Source: Comamonadaceae bacterium
GTDB taxonomy: Bacteria; Pseudomonadota; Gammaproteobacteria; Burkholderiales; Burkholderiaceae_C
Direction: 5' to 3'
Assembly: GCA_947378785.1 (NCBI GenBank)
Contig: CANCLK010000004.1
Coordinates: forward strand, 1-64,000
DNA length: 64,000 bases
In this document: in pieces, positions 26,167-35,621 of the stretch
How positions within the stretch are numbered: position 1 is the first letter of the stretch
How the letters are laid out: the number at the start of each line of letters is the position of its first letter
Made by a program: the position numbers and the translations under genes
The notes under the pieces: generated by a model
The model's input: only the letters and a program-made list of their open reading frames with translations
Database searches by the model: none
What the model was told of the DNA's origin: nothing

Positions 26167-27312
26167 TTATCGTCTTAGCACCAGCCAGCCAAAGGCGCCC
26201 ATGGACACAGCGCCGTACAGCAGTCCGGGCGTTGCTGCCGCGAGCCAGGGTTGCCAGTTTTGCAAGTTGCCGATGTAGCCAAAGACGTTGTTCAGCAGGA
26301 AAAAACTGATCCCGATCATCACGCCGCCAAACACATAGGTGGTCACGCTGCCTGAACGGAAATGCAGGTAAGCAAAGGGCAGGGCCAGCATGGCCATCAC
26401 CAAACAACTCAGCGGGTAAAAAACCTTTTTCCAGAATTCGATCTCGTAGCGCTGGGCTGACTGTCCGTTGGCCTTCAGGTGTTGGACGTAGTTGAACAGG
26501 TCATAGGTGGCCATGCGGTCTGGCTTGAGCAACGCGACAGACACCATCTCTGCGCTGATGTCTGTCGGCCAACTCATTTCGGCTGCGCGGCTGAGGGTGA
26601 CGTTGGCCGATTCGACGGCCTTGTTGATGCCGTCCGTGCTGGGACGGATTTGAAAATCTGTGCGTGCCGTTTTCTTCAGCAGCCAAGAATTAGTTTCACC
26701 AAACTGAGCTGACTCAGCTTCTGTCATGGACACCACGAGCCCCTTGTTGTCGAACTCAAAAATGCGGATGCCCTGCATCTCATTGTTCGAGGTCAGTGCG
26801 CGTACATTCACCACCGAATTGCTGTAGGCCTGTTTTTCCTTGAGCCAAGCACCGGTCTGGCCGATCGTGATGCGCCCTTGAAATTTGGCTTTCAGCAATT
26901 GACCCGCACGGTCTGCGGCAGGGGCAACGTAGTCACCCACCGCAAAACTGACCACCACAAAGAGGCTACCCAAAACGAGCAGCAGCCTGAGTGCCCGCCA
27001 TGGCCCCAGCCCGCTGGTGCGCAATATGGTGAACTCCGAACTCTGTGCCAACCGGGCCATCACAAAAATAGTGCCGATCAGCACCGAAATCGGCATCAAC
27101 TCGTAGAGATGGTTTGGAATCTGCAAGCCCACATACAGCAGGGCATGGCGCAGCAGGTAGGCATGGCCTTCGCCCAGGAGAGGGTTGTTACGGCCGATGG
27201 CCGGCAGTTCGTCCACCAAGTCAAAAAACAAAAACAGCGACAAAAATCCCACCGTTACCAAGCAAATGGAGGTGATGACTTCGTGGTAAATCAGCTTGCG
27301 AACGGTTTTCAT
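26167..27312 (-). CDS. lptG: Lipopolysaccharide export permease LptG
   Basis: Inner-membrane subunit of the LptBFG ABC transporter that extracts LPS for export; about 381 residues. Six hydrophobic helices are grouped three at each end, with a periplasmic beta-jellyroll between (about residues 120-265). The N-terminus KLIYHEVITSICLVTVGFL and the central ELMPISVLIGTIFVMARLA are typical. The start at 27312 overlaps the lptF stop by ATGA. A long upstream in-frame extension lies inside lptF and is not used. Confidence 0.93.
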   Translation of the reverse strand: MKTVRKLIYHEVITSICLVTVGFLSLFLFFDLVDELPAIGRNNPLLGEGHAYLLRHALLYVGLQIPNHLYELMPISVLIGTIFVMARLAQSSEFTILRTSGLGPWRALRLLLVLGSLFVVVSFAVGDYVAPAADRAGQLLKAKFQGRITIGQTGAWLKEKQAYSNSVVNVRALTSNNEMQGIRIFEFDNKGLVVSMTEAESAQFGETNSWLLKKTARTDFQIRPSTDGINKAVESANVTLSRAAEMSWPTDISAEMVSVALLKPDRMATYDLFNYVQHLKANGQSAQRYEIEFWKKVFYPLSCLVMAMLALPFAYLHFRSGSVTTYVFGGVMIGISFFLLNNVFGYIGNLQNWQPWLAAATPGLLYGAVSMGAFGWLVLRR

Positions 27313-28430
27313 GGCCGAATTTCCCCCTCTATGGCCAGCGGGGTTCGGCGGCTGCGAAACAAATCTCTCAGACTCCAGTTCTGGTGCCGCTTGGCCAGCA
27401 AGGCGATGCTGACGGCGAGCACGCCACCGTGCAACAGGAGCAGCAGTCCGCTGAAACTGACCACGCCGAGGGTCACCCAGCCTTGGCCAATACTCATCAC
27501 ATTGGTATAGACCACAAAGGTAAAAATCACAAAAATCAGATTGCTGCTGCGCCCAGCCCGTGGGTTCACGGACGCCAGCGCCAGTGCGATCACCACAAAA
27601 TTGATGGCCGCCAAGGCCGAGCCAATCCGCCAAGCCAGTTCGCTCAAATTGCGGCGGGTTGGGGATTTGATCAGGTTGCGGGTAGAGATGGTGTTGATAT
27701 CTCGTTCTCCGGGCCCCAGCACACTGTTGTCGCCGGTGCGCACACCGTACTCTCCAAAGTCACTGATTTTCAGGGCTGATTTGCCGATCGCATTTTCAAG
27801 GCGTTGGCCGTTTTCGAGAATCAGCATCTGCACGCCGTCCATCACTTCCACCCGACCAGAGCTTGCCGTGGTGATGGCGCTTTTGCCCTTGTCGGTCGAT
27901 GCAATGAAGACGTTGTTACTGCCGGTGCGCCCTTCAGACTCCCGGTCGATGAAGAAAACGCGGGTGCCGTTTGACGACTCCTGAAACTCGCCTGGGGCGA
28001 TACGTTCCAAGTCGCCGCGTTGTTCGTAGCGCTGCCGCATTTCCACGGTCTGCTCGTTAGACCAAGGCCAGACAAAGAGTGCCGCCAAGGCAATGACCAG
28101 CAGCACGGGCCAGGCAAATCGAAATAACGGCCCCAAGAAAGCGATCAGGCCGCGGCCGCTGGCAAACCACACCACCATCTCGCTGTCTTTGTACATCCGG
28201 GACAGTGTGCTAACCATCGCAATGAAGAGCGACAGCGTGAGGATGATGGGCAGTCGGCCAAGGGCCGAATAAGCCATGATGAGCAGAACGTCTTGCGGAC
28301 TGATGGAACCACGGGCGGCCTGACCGAGGGTTCGGATCAGGACAATGGTCATGATGATGGTGATCAGCACCACCAAGGTGGCACCGAAACTGCGCGCCAA
28401 CTCTTTGCGCATCGAAGATTGGAATAACAT
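27309..28430 (-). CDS. lptF: Lipopolysaccharide export permease LptF
   Basis: Partner permease of LptG, about 373 residues with the same 3+3 helix layout and periplasmic jellyroll. It begins MLFQSSMRKELARSFGATL, the usual LptF N-terminus, at 28430; an upstream frame to 28472 would run into pepA's promoter. Helices include VVLITIIMTIVLIRTLG and FIAMVSTLSRMYKDSEMVVW. It is divergent from pepA with 44 bp between, a neighbourhood conserved across Burkholderiales. Confidence 0.93.
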   Translation of the reverse strand: MLFQSSMRKELARSFGATLVVLITIIMTIVLIRTLGQAARGSISPQDVLLIMAYSALGRLPIILTLSLFIAMVSTLSRMYKDSEMVVWFASGRGLIAFLGPLFRFAWPVLLVIALAALFVWPWSNEQTVEMRQRYEQRGDLERIAPGEFQESSNGTRVFFIDRESEGRTGSNNVFIASTDKGKSAITTASSGRVEVMDGVQMLILENGQRLENAIGKSALKISDFGEYGVRTGDNSVLGPGERDINTISTRNLIKSPTRRNLSELAWRIGSALAAINFVVIALALASVNPRAGRSSNLIFVIFTFVVYTNVMSIGQGWVTLGVVSFSGLLLLLHGGVLAVSIALLAKRHQNWSLRDLFRSRRTPLAIEGEIRP

Positions 28431-28474
28431 TGAGCGACTATCTGCTTTTTTGCGTAACTGGCTAGGCTTCAATT

Positions 28475-29977
28475 ATGGACTTCGAACTCAAGACTTTGAC
28501 ACGTGCGCGTGTTTGTACCGAAAAATGTGATGCATTGGTGGTTCTCGTACCGCAGGATTTTGCGGAGGGTGACGACACTTTGTCGGTCCTTATCGAGTCC
28601 GCCACGCAGAGCGGCGACTTTGAGCGCAAGCCCGGCAAGCTGTTGCAGGCTTATCGGACGACCGGTATCGTGGCCACCCGAGTGTTGCTGGTCGGTGTGG
28701 GTGAGGGTAGCGCTAAAAATGTTCGCACAGCGGTCACTGCCGCCATGGGCGCTATCAAAGGCGGCAACGCGCAACGCATGGTGTTGTGTCTGAGTCTGCT
28801 CAAAGACGCGGCCGCCCCTCAAATGCAGGCGGCTGTCGTGGCCTGTGGAGATGCGGCTTACAGCTACAGCGCCACCAAATCCAAAGCACTGCCTGTCAAA
28901 CTGCAGCGCGCTGTGGTGGCTGTGTCCAGTGCAGCTGAAGCCAAGCCCGGCTATGACAAAGCCGTTGGTTTGGTCAAAGGCATCGCCCTGGCCAAGGAGT
29001 GGGGCAATCGCCCGGCAAATCACGCGACGCCTGTCATGCTGGCGGGTGCCGCCCGCGAATTGGCCAAGTTGCCGCGCATCAAGGCCGAAATTCTGGGACC
29101 CAAAGAAGTCGCCAAACTCGGCATGGGCTCCTTCATGGCTGTGGCGCGGGGGTCTGAAGAACCGTTGCGCTTTATCGTGCTCCGCTATGACGGCGGTCTC
29201 AAAGGCGACGCACCGGTGGTGCTGGTCGGCAAGGGCATCACTTTTGACACCGGTGGAATTTCCATCAAGCCAGCGTCTGAAATGGACGAAATGAAGTTCG
29301 ACATGTGTGGCGCGGCCAGCGTGCTCGGCGCCTTTCGGGCACTGGGCGAATTGCAGCCCAAGCTCAATGTCATTGGCCTGATCCCGTCTTGCGAAAACAT
29401 GCCCGATGGCAAGGCCATCAAGCCCGGCGATGTGGTCACCAGCATGAGCGGCCAGACGATTGAAATTCTCAACACCGATGCCGAAGGCCGACTGGTCTTG
29501 TGCGACGCGCTGACGTATGCCGAGCGCTTTAAGCCCCGCGCCGTCGTCGACATCGCCACCCTGACGGGTGCCTGCGTGGTGGCGCTTGGCGCCGTGCGCA
29601 GCGGCTTGTTTTCAAGCGACGACGCACTCGCCCAATCCCTGCTGAGCGCGGGCGAAAGGTCACTCGACCTGTGCTGGCGCATGCCGCTGGACGAGGACTA
29701 CGCCGATGGTTTGAAGAGCAACTTCGCGGATGTGGCCAACGTGGCGGGACGCGCAGCGGGCTCTGTCACGGCGGCTAAATTTTTGCAGCGCTTCGCTGGA
29801 AAATTCCCTTGGGCTCACCTTGATATTGCGGGCACGGCTTGGAAAAGTGGCGCAGCCAAGGGCTCGACCGGACGACCGGTGGCCTTGCTACTGGACTACT
29901 TGCTGGAGCAGGCGGCAAAAACGACCGTGGTCGCCAAAGCACCTGCCAAAAAACGAGTCAAAGCCGTCCGCGCATGA
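28475..29977 (+). CDS. pepA: Leucyl aminopeptidase (cytosol aminopeptidase, M17)
   Basis: Cytoplasmic two-metal aminopeptidase of 500 residues. The C-terminal catalytic domain has VGKGITFDTGGISIKP (metal Lys/Asp), the family signature NTDAEGRLVL (about 331-340) and ATLTGACVVALG. The N-terminal macro-like domain occupies roughly the first 170 residues. PepA also acts as a DNA-binding protein in some bacteria. Its stop overlaps the holC start by ATGA. A Lys/Ala-rich tail (AKTTVVAKAPAKKRVKAVRA) is an unusual basic extension. Confidence 0.95.
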   Translation: MDFELKTLTRARVCTEKCDALVVLVPQDFAEGDDTLSVLIESATQSGDFERKPGKLLQAYRTTGIVATRVLLVGVGEGSAKNVRTAVTAAMGAIKGGNAQRMVLCLSLLKDAAAPQMQAAVVACGDAAYSYSATKSKALPVKLQRAVVAVSSAAEAKPGYDKAVGLVKGIALAKEWGNRPANHATPVMLAGAARELAKLPRIKAEILGPKEVAKLGMGSFMAVARGSEEPLRFIVLRYDGGLKGDAPVVLVGKGITFDTGGISIKPASEMDEMKFDMCGAASVLGAFRALGELQPKLNVIGLIPSCENMPDGKAIKPGDVVTSMSGQTIEILNTDAEGRLVLCDALTYAERFKPRAVVDIATLTGACVVALGAVRSGLFSSDDALAQSLLSAGERSLDLCWRMPLDEDYADGLKSNFADVANVAGRAAGSVTAAKFLQRFAGKFPWAHLDIAGTAWKSGAAKGSTGRPVALLLDYLLEQAAKTTVVAKAPAKKRVKAVRA

Positions 29978-30423
29978 CCGAGGTGGAGTTTCACTTCAAC
30001 GTCGGTGACAAGCTGGCTTACAGCTGCCGACTGCTGCGCAAGGCGCGTGCCGGTGGCGCCAAAATCATGGTGACCGCCGAGCCCACCTTGCTGGCGCAAC
30101 TGGACCAGATGCTGTGGACGTTTTCAGGCACTGAGTTTTTACCGCACTGTCGTGGCGATGCCGATCCAGCCACCTTGGCCATCACCCCTATTTTGTTGGC
30201 GACCTCGCCGTCAGACCCGGCTTTTGAAGGCAGCCCCCACGGCGTGCTCGTCAATCTCGGTCAAGGCGTGCCCGAGGGTTTTGAGCGCTTTGAGCGCTTC
30301 ATTGAGCTGGTGGGTAGCGTTGACGACGATCGGTTGTCAGCCCGGCACCGCTGGAAGCACTACAAAGATCGGGGTTACGCTTTGAAAAAGTTTGACCTGA
30401 GCAGTCCCCCTGAGAACGCATGA
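29974..30423 (+). CDS. holC: DNA polymerase III subunit chi
   Basis: Clamp-loader accessory subunit that links single-stranded-DNA-binding protein to the polymerase; 149 residues, usual length. It begins MTEVEFHFNVGDKLAYSCRL and has the conserved LDQMLWTFSGTEFLPHC (about 49-65) and the C-terminal HRWKHYKDRGYALKKFDL. Start chosen at the ATGA overlap with pepA, the classical pepA-holC pairing. Its stop overlaps the next gene. Confidence 0.93.
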   Translation: MTEVEFHFNVGDKLAYSCRLLRKARAGGAKIMVTAEPTLLAQLDQMLWTFSGTEFLPHCRGDADPATLAITPILLATSPSDPAFEGSPHGVLVNLGQGVPEGFERFERFIELVGSVDDDRLSARHRWKHYKDRGYALKKFDLSSPPENA

Positions 30424-30779
30424 ACGAGCCCACACGACCCACTCCGCCTCCTTTCGTTCCCACACTCACCGAGGTGGTTCGACCCGATCCTGTGGCCACC
30501 CCGATGGCTTTACCCGCCGAGTTTGTGAGTTTGCTGGAAGGTTGGCCAGAGGCTCGCAACACGTCACAGTCGCCGGCCATGCTCGAGCGCATTCTGCTGC
30601 GTGTTGAGCTCTCGTTGGCGAGTCGTTTGCAGGAGACCGTTGACAGCGTGGTCGAGGCCCAAATGCGCTCATTCAAGGCCGCCCTGCGAGCCCAGATCAG
30701 TGTCGTGGTGATGGAGGCCGTCACGCAGGCCGTGACGCAAGAAGCAGCAGCCCAGGACCCGGATTCCCCAAAGCGCTGA
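30420..30779 (+). CDS. Conserved hypothetical protein downstream of holC
   Basis: A 119-residue protein that starts within the holC stop (ATGA). Proline-rich N-terminus (TRPTPPPFVPTLTEVV), then an amphipathic helical part (about 45-110) with ERILLRVELSLASRLQETVD and VVVMEAVTQAVTQEA. No signal peptide, membrane segment or catalytic motif. Probably a short helical, oligomeric protein; function unknown. Its place in the pepA-holC operon is seen in related Burkholderiales. Confidence 0.7.
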   Translation: MNEPTRPTPPPFVPTLTEVVRPDPVATPMALPAEFVSLLEGWPEARNTSQSPAMLERILLRVELSLASRLQETVDSVVEAQMRSFKAALRAQISVVVMEAVTQAVTQEAAAQDPDSPKR

Positions 30780-30896
30780 CAGCAGGGTTAAAAATAGGGC
30801 CGCTGCCCATAGTGCGGGCTCACAAATTGCTGTATCTTTCGGCGTTGGGAAAACAGTCTTTTCAACCGTCCACATCCTCTACACATCGGGCTAACT

Positions 30897-32030
30897 ATGA
30901 ACTTGAAACTCAAACTGACCGTGGCAGCTGTCATCACCATGGTCGCTGGATTTTCCTCAGCGCAAGAGACCCAGGTCGTCAAGATCGGGCACGTTGCGCC
31001 CATGTCTGGTGGACAAGCCCACTACGGCAAAGACAACGAAAACGGCGTGCGCATGGCCATTGAAGACCTCAATGCGCAGAACATCGTCATTGCTGGCAAA
31101 AAGATCAAGTTTGAAATCGTCGCTGAAGACGATGCCGCTGATCCAAAACAGGGCACAGCCGCCGCCCAAAAACTGTGCGACTCCAAAGTCGCCGGCGTGG
31201 TCGGGCACCTGAACTCTGGCACCACCATCCCTGCGGCCAAGATTTACAACGACTGCGGCATTCCGCACGTCACCGGCGCGGCCACCAACCCCAGCCTGAC
31301 CAAGCCCGGCTACAAGACCACTTACCGCATCATTGCCAATGACAACGCCCTCGGTGCCGGCTTGGCTTTTTATGCGGCTGACACCCTCAAGTTGAAAAAA
31401 GTCGCCATCATTGACGACCGCACGGCCTACGGCCAAGGCGTGGCCGAAGTCTTCAAAAAGACGGCCCAACAAAAAGGCATGAAGATCGTGGACGAGCAGT
31501 TCACCACCGACAAAGCCACCGACTTCATGGCCATCCTGACGGCTATCAAGGCCAAGGCACCCGACGCGATTTTTTACGGCGGCATGGATCCGCAAGGCGG
31601 CCCCATGCTGCGCCAGATGGAGCAACTTGGCATGAGCAACGTCAAGTACTTCGGTGGCGACGGCATCTGCACGACCGCGATTGCGAATCTGGCCGCTGGT
31701 GCTAAAACGCTGAGCAACGTGGTCTGCGCTGAAGGCGGCTCTTCTCTCGTCAAAATGCCTGGCGGTGATGCTTGGAAAAAGCGCTATGACGCCAAGTACC
31801 CGGGGCAGTTTCAGATCTACAGCCCGTACACCTACGACGCCACCTTTGTGCTGGTCGACGCCATGAAACGCGCCAAGTCTACGGATCCCAAGGTCTACAC
31901 CGCGGAGCTGATCAAGACCAATTTCAAAGGCGTGACCACTAACATTGCTTTTGAACCCAATGGTGAGTTGAAGAATCCAGCCATAACGCTGTATGTCTAT
32001 AAAGATGGAAAAAAATTGGCCTTGAACTAA
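30897..32030 (+). CDS. Branched-chain amino acid-type ABC substrate-binding protein
   Basis: Periplasmic binding protein of the LivJ/LivK (Peripla_BP_6) class, 377 residues. Signal peptide MNLKLKLTVAAVITMVAG ending at about SSAQE. The mature part starts VVKIGHVAPMSGGQAHYGKDN, and the ligand-site segment GHLNSGTTIPAAKIY (about 103-117) matches the Ser/Thr loop that holds the amino acid alpha-groups. No permease or ATPase genes are next to it: it stands alone with its own terminator, so it probably works with a transporter encoded elsewhere. Confidence 0.92.
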   Translation: MNLKLKLTVAAVITMVAGFSSAQETQVVKIGHVAPMSGGQAHYGKDNENGVRMAIEDLNAQNIVIAGKKIKFEIVAEDDAADPKQGTAAAQKLCDSKVAGVVGHLNSGTTIPAAKIYNDCGIPHVTGAATNPSLTKPGYKTTYRIIANDNALGAGLAFYAADTLKLKKVAIIDDRTAYGQGVAEVFKKTAQQKGMKIVDEQFTTDKATDFMAILTAIKAKAPDAIFYGGMDPQGGPMLRQMEQLGMSNVKYFGGDGICTTAIANLAAGAKTLSNVVCAEGGSSLVKMPGGDAWKKRYDAKYPGQFQIYSPYTYDATFVLVDAMKRAKSTDPKVYTAELIKTNFKGVTTNIAFEPNGELKNPAITLYVYKDGKKLALN

Positions 32031-32044
32031 TTCCTTGGTGCTCC

Positions 32045-32070
32045 AAAAAGCCACCGTGAGGTGGCTTTTT
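32045..32070 (+). terminator. Rho-independent terminator after the binding-protein gene
   Basis: AAAAAGCCACC (32045-32055), GTGA loop, GGTGGCTTTTT (32060-32070): an 11-bp perfect stem ending in a T-run, 15 bases after the stop codon. The A-run on the left arm makes it able to work on both strands. Confidence 0.93.
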
Positions 32071-32131
32071 GACGTCATTTAGGGCTTGGTTTTCCGTGGC
32101 ATTTGAGCCTTCTCGGATAATGACCCGCTAA

Positions 32132-33640
32132 ATGACCTTGAATCTCGATTTTCTCAGCGTCCCATTGCTGGCCTCATCCGCATTGATTTTCGTCAGTGTG
32201 CTGGCAGGCGTGTTCTCGACGAGGGTCGGATTTTCATTTCTGTTGGCTTTTTTGCTCACCGGTATATTTGCCGGCGTCGATGGGCCGGGCGGCTTGGACT
32301 TTGACGACTACCGGCTCAGCTTCTGGGTGGGCAATATTGCACTCGTCATCATCTTGCTCGATGGTGGGTTGCGAACCCATTACCCGACCTTTCGCACCGG
32401 ACTAAAACCCGCCTTGGTCTTGGCCTCACTGGGTGTCGCCTTGACCGCAGGCTTCACGGCGGTTGCCGCCGTCTTCTTGCTGGACCTCAGCTGGACCAGT
32501 GCCTTTTTGCTCGGAGCGGTCGTGGGCTCCACAGATGCTGCAGCCGTTTTTTCATTGCTCAAAACTTCAGATGTTCAGCTGAACGAACGTGTCTCCGCCA
32601 CGCTAGAAATTGAGTCCGGCATCAATGACCCGATGGCCGTCTACCTGACCCTGACCTTGATCGGCTTGGCCACCGCCGCAGCGACGGGTGCCGCAAGCGA
32701 TCTGACCTTGCTGACCTTTGCCACGTCGCTGCTTCAGCAGTTTTTCTGGGGCGGACTGCTGGGCATCGGCATGGGTCGTGTCTTTGCGTTGTTGCTGCCC
32801 CGGCTCCCCAAGATCCAAGAGATCGGTTCCGTCATTGCCCTGTTGCTGGCGATGGCCGGGTTGGTGGTGTTTGCCTTCACCACCTGGATCGAAGGGTCCG
32901 GCTTTCTGGCTGTTTACCTTTTTGGCATTGTCTTGAACCGGCGGGCGCCGGAGATTGTCAAGTCAGCACTGTCCGCCCTTGACGGCTATGCCTGGTTGTC
33001 GCAAGCGCTGATGTTTGTGCTGCTGGGTTTGTTGGTGACACCCTCCGAAATCGTCGGCACGATCTGGTCTGCGTTGGGGGTGGCTGCTGTACTGATGTTC
33101 GTGGCACGTCCCTTGGCGGTGAGCATTTGCCTGTACCCGCTGCGGTTCTCGCACAAAGAGATCGCCTACATCTCGTGGGTCGGCCTGCGGGGCGCTGTGC
33201 CCATTGTGTTGGCCATCTTTCCGTTCATGGCCAACTTGCCTGAGGCCCGCATCATCTTCAACGTGGCTTTTGTGGTGGTGCTGGCCTCGTTGGTTCTACA
33301 GGGCAGCACCATTGGCTGGTTCGCCCGCCGTATGGGTGTGTTGCTTCCGGCACATGACGACACCACCGGCGTCCGCGCCACATTCGGCGACTTCACGCTG
33401 CAGGCCAACGTGAGCATTGCAGACCTCTGCGATTTTTACAGTTTGAAAGCGCCAGCAGACGCCGACCTGTGCGTTGACCGATGGCTTGCCAAAGTCGTCA
33501 AGCGGCCATTGGTGGTTGGCGACCGTGTCCCGCTGGACTACGCCGAACTCAGCGTGCGCAGCATGCTAGACGGCGAGGTGATCACGGTGGGCTTGAAGCT
33601 GCCGCTGGCGACAGAAGAGGTGCAGCAAGAGCCGGTTTGA
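32132..33640 (+). CDS. K+/H+ antiporter, CvrA/NhaP2 type
   Basis: Integral membrane cation/proton antiporter of the CPA1 family, 502 residues. About 12 helices occupy residues 1-385, with the conserved LLDGGLRTHYPTFR, GSTDAAAVFSLLK (ion-site Asp) and LEIESGINDPMAVYLT motifs. Residues 395-500 form a cytoplasmic C-terminal domain resembling the TrkA-C plus CorC/HlyC-type tail of NhaP2/CvrA, starting around FTLQANVSIADLC. The ion is inferred from family (K+); Na+ is possible. A single-gene unit. Confidence 0.9.
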   Translation: MTLNLDFLSVPLLASSALIFVSVLAGVFSTRVGFSFLLAFLLTGIFAGVDGPGGLDFDDYRLSFWVGNIALVIILLDGGLRTHYPTFRTGLKPALVLASLGVALTAGFTAVAAVFLLDLSWTSAFLLGAVVGSTDAAAVFSLLKTSDVQLNERVSATLEIESGINDPMAVYLTLTLIGLATAAATGAASDLTLLTFATSLLQQFFWGGLLGIGMGRVFALLLPRLPKIQEIGSVIALLLAMAGLVVFAFTTWIEGSGFLAVYLFGIVLNRRAPEIVKSALSALDGYAWLSQALMFVLLGLLVTPSEIVGTIWSALGVAAVLMFVARPLAVSICLYPLRFSHKEIAYISWVGLRGAVPIVLAIFPFMANLPEARIIFNVAFVVVLASLVLQGSTIGWFARRMGVLLPAHDDTTGVRATFGDFTLQANVSIADLCDFYSLKAPADADLCVDRWLAKVVKRPLVVGDRVPLDYAELSVRSMLDGEVITVGLKLPLATEEVQQEPV

Positions 33641-33721
33641 CTGCGTTGTGGCAGATAGAGTAAAGGCCGGCACAGCCTTCCTATTACACTGCTGCGAGGC
33701 AAGTTCACTAAGGCTACTTTC

Positions 33722-34279
33722 ATGAATTTTCGGACGCTGCTCTTCACAAATCTCCAACGAATTTTGATGAGTCTGATTGCGGTCAGCCTTTTCACCGCCA
33801 GCGACATGTCTTGGGCGATTGCAACCGATGCAGAGCTCAGGCAATTGCTGGTGTCGGTGCGTTTTGGCGACGATGGATCTGGTGCGAACGTTTCAATCAG
33901 CAGCCGAGACCATAACGCGGAGCACAGTGTGCGAATTGCTGAAGGCGAGCGGGCTGTTTTGGCGCTGCGTCAAGCCGGTGCTTCTCGCCAGTCGGGGCGC
34001 ACCGGTGGGCGCGTAGAGACCAACACTGTTTTGGCGCTCGTCGCCAATGTCAGTGGCAAGGTCGCGACCGTGAAGTTCTCATCGGTCCTGCAAACTGGCA
34101 GTTCCAATGGACGTCAATCCAGCATCGTTGACAGCAGCTTGAGCTTGCCGCTGGGGGTTTGGACTGAGGTCAGTGGCCGTGGCCCCTGGAGCGGCGCTAG
34201 CAGCAGCACTGTTTCGTCTCGCGACGCCAGCGGGAGCGACAGCAAGGTTTACCTCAAGGTTGATGAAGTCAATCGGTAG
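33722..34279 (+). CDS. Exported hypothetical protein
   Basis: A 185-residue protein with a hydrophobic N-terminal export signal (ILMSLIAVSLFTASDMSWA, cut about residue 32). The mature part has a beta-rich region VSVRFGDDGSGANVSISSRDH then HSVRIAEGERAVLAL, and a Ser/Gly-rich C-terminus (GPWSGASSSTVSSRDASG). The RIAEGERA-type segment resembles pieces of outer-membrane-associated secretion accessory proteins, but I recognise no named family. It is convergent with, and overlaps by 11 bases, the symporter gene. Confidence 0.65.
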   Translation: MNFRTLLFTNLQRILMSLIAVSLFTASDMSWAIATDAELRQLLVSVRFGDDGSGANVSISSRDHNAEHSVRIAEGERAVLALRQAGASRQSGRTGGRVETNTVLALVANVSGKVATVKFSSVLQTGSSNGRQSSIVDSSLSLPLGVWTEVSGRGPWSGASSSTVSSRDASGSDSKVYLKVDEVNR

Positions 34280-35621
34280 GCTTGGGGCAAATGAGTGCAA
34301 CGGCAGCGCAACCTGCGACCACTGTCACGGCTGTTCGTGCCATGGCGCAAATGGGGTCAACTGCAACGAACAAGATGAAAGCCGCTTCAAACGGAAGATT
34401 CAAGTACTTGCAAATGGTCCCCACCAGCGCAATCGAGACAATGCCTGCCATGCCGCTTGACGCAAAGCCGGCCATGAACGATATCAGCACAACAAGTCCG
34501 ACATCGACCGCCGCCATATCACGTCCATAAAGATCGGCCACGAACAAGCTGGCACAGACAAAATAGGCCACCGCTCCGACTTTCAGCAGTGACACGCTCA
34601 GTGGGACGAGCAGTTCAACGCGGGACTTGGAAAAGCCCAGAATGTCTGCTAGCGCTTCAATCATGGCGGCCATGCAAGTGGCGCTGTTGTTGGTCGCAAC
34701 ACCGAGCGCAAAGGGCGCACGCATGGCGCGGATGGTGTCACTCAGGGATATAGATGCACAGCTCCGAATGACCAGAACAGCCATACCCAACAGAACAGCA
34801 CTGATGCCCAAGAAGGTGATCACAAACCCAGACATGGCGCGTAATGGCTCAAAACCTGTTTTGGCCATCTGGCTCGCCGATAAGCAAATTAGCACGAAGG
34901 GCAACGGAAAATTCATCCACTGAGTCAAGGTTTGGCAACTCTTGTAAATAGTTTCTAGGGTCTGATTCAAGCCACCGGACACGCGACTGGGGACCTGCCC
35001 CACAGCAAATCCAAAAAGTAGCGCAAAGACCAGTGCCTTGAGCGTATCGTCACTGGCCAAAGCTGCAAAAATATTGGTGGGGATCAAGGACGTCAATAAA
35101 TCTGAGATCGTGGCTTCCTTCGGAATCTCGTCGGCTTTCCAAAGGAACATATCGAAGTTGATACTTTCAGAGTTAGCGCCAACGATGGCGCCAAGGGAAG
35201 ACTTCACGCTTTCAGATAAATGGTCTCCAGGGCTTGCCAGCATGAAAAGCCCGGCTGAAACTGCGGCAACGATGACAGAGAAAGATACAAAAACGATCAG
35301 GACTCGGCCCAGTATTTGGGAGCCGCCGCCAGCGTGAAACAGGTTCTGTAGACTGAAAATAATGGCCGACACCATGAAGGGCATCACAATCATTTTCAAA
35401 AGGTCGACGTAAACCATGCCGACAACGGAGAGGTTCAGGGAAAAACTTGGCGCCATAAACCCAAGAAAGCCACCCAAAATAACGCAGCCCAACACCGTCA
35501 GCGGGTGCATGGAGAAGCGGCGGTACTTTTGCAGTTTGGTGAGGTCCACTTCCGCGTTGACCGTTGAGTCTGGTTTCTTCGCTTGATGGTCGAATGCCAC
35601 AGTCTGGGACGATGGGCTCAT
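34269..35621 (-). CDS. Dicarboxylate/amino acid:cation symporter (DAACS family)
   Basis: Secondary transporter of 450 residues related to GltP/DctA/SstT. It shows about eight membrane helices and two re-entrant loops, including LGVATNNSATCMAAMIEA in place of the usual TSSSTLPVTL-type hairpin, and FMAGFASSGMAGIVSIA then FVAVDPICAMARTAVTVVAG (the NxxGD-like motif is reduced to VDPICAMARTAVTV). Key motif positions are therefore divergent and the substrate is uncertain. It is last in the minus-strand series and overlaps by 4 bases a family-3 solute-binding protein gene, an unusual partner for a carrier that normally works alone. Confidence 0.85.
   Translation of the reverse strand: MSPSSQTVAFDHQAKKPDSTVNAEVDLTKLQKYRRFSMHPLTVLGCVILGGFLGFMAPSFSLNLSVVGMVYVDLLKMIVMPFMVSAIIFSLQNLFHAGGGSQILGRVLIVFVSFSVIVAAVSAGLFMLASPGDHLSESVKSSLGAIVGANSESINFDMFLWKADEIPKEATISDLLTSLIPTNIFAALASDDTLKALVFALLFGFAVGQVPSRVSGGLNQTLETIYKSCQTLTQWMNFPLPFVLICLSASQMAKTGFEPLRAMSGFVITFLGISAVLLGMAVLVIRSCASISLSDTIRAMRAPFALGVATNNSATCMAAMIEALADILGFSKSRVELLVPLSVSLLKVGAVAYFVCASLFVADLYGRDMAAVDVGLVVLISFMAGFASSGMAGIVSIALVGTICKYLNLPFEAAFILFVAVDPICAMARTAVTVVAGCAAVALICPKPTD

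Noticed and set aside
30957..32078. 373-codon open frame antisense to the binding-protein gene
   Set aside because: It mirrors the codon pattern of a well supported gene and would run through the strong terminator.
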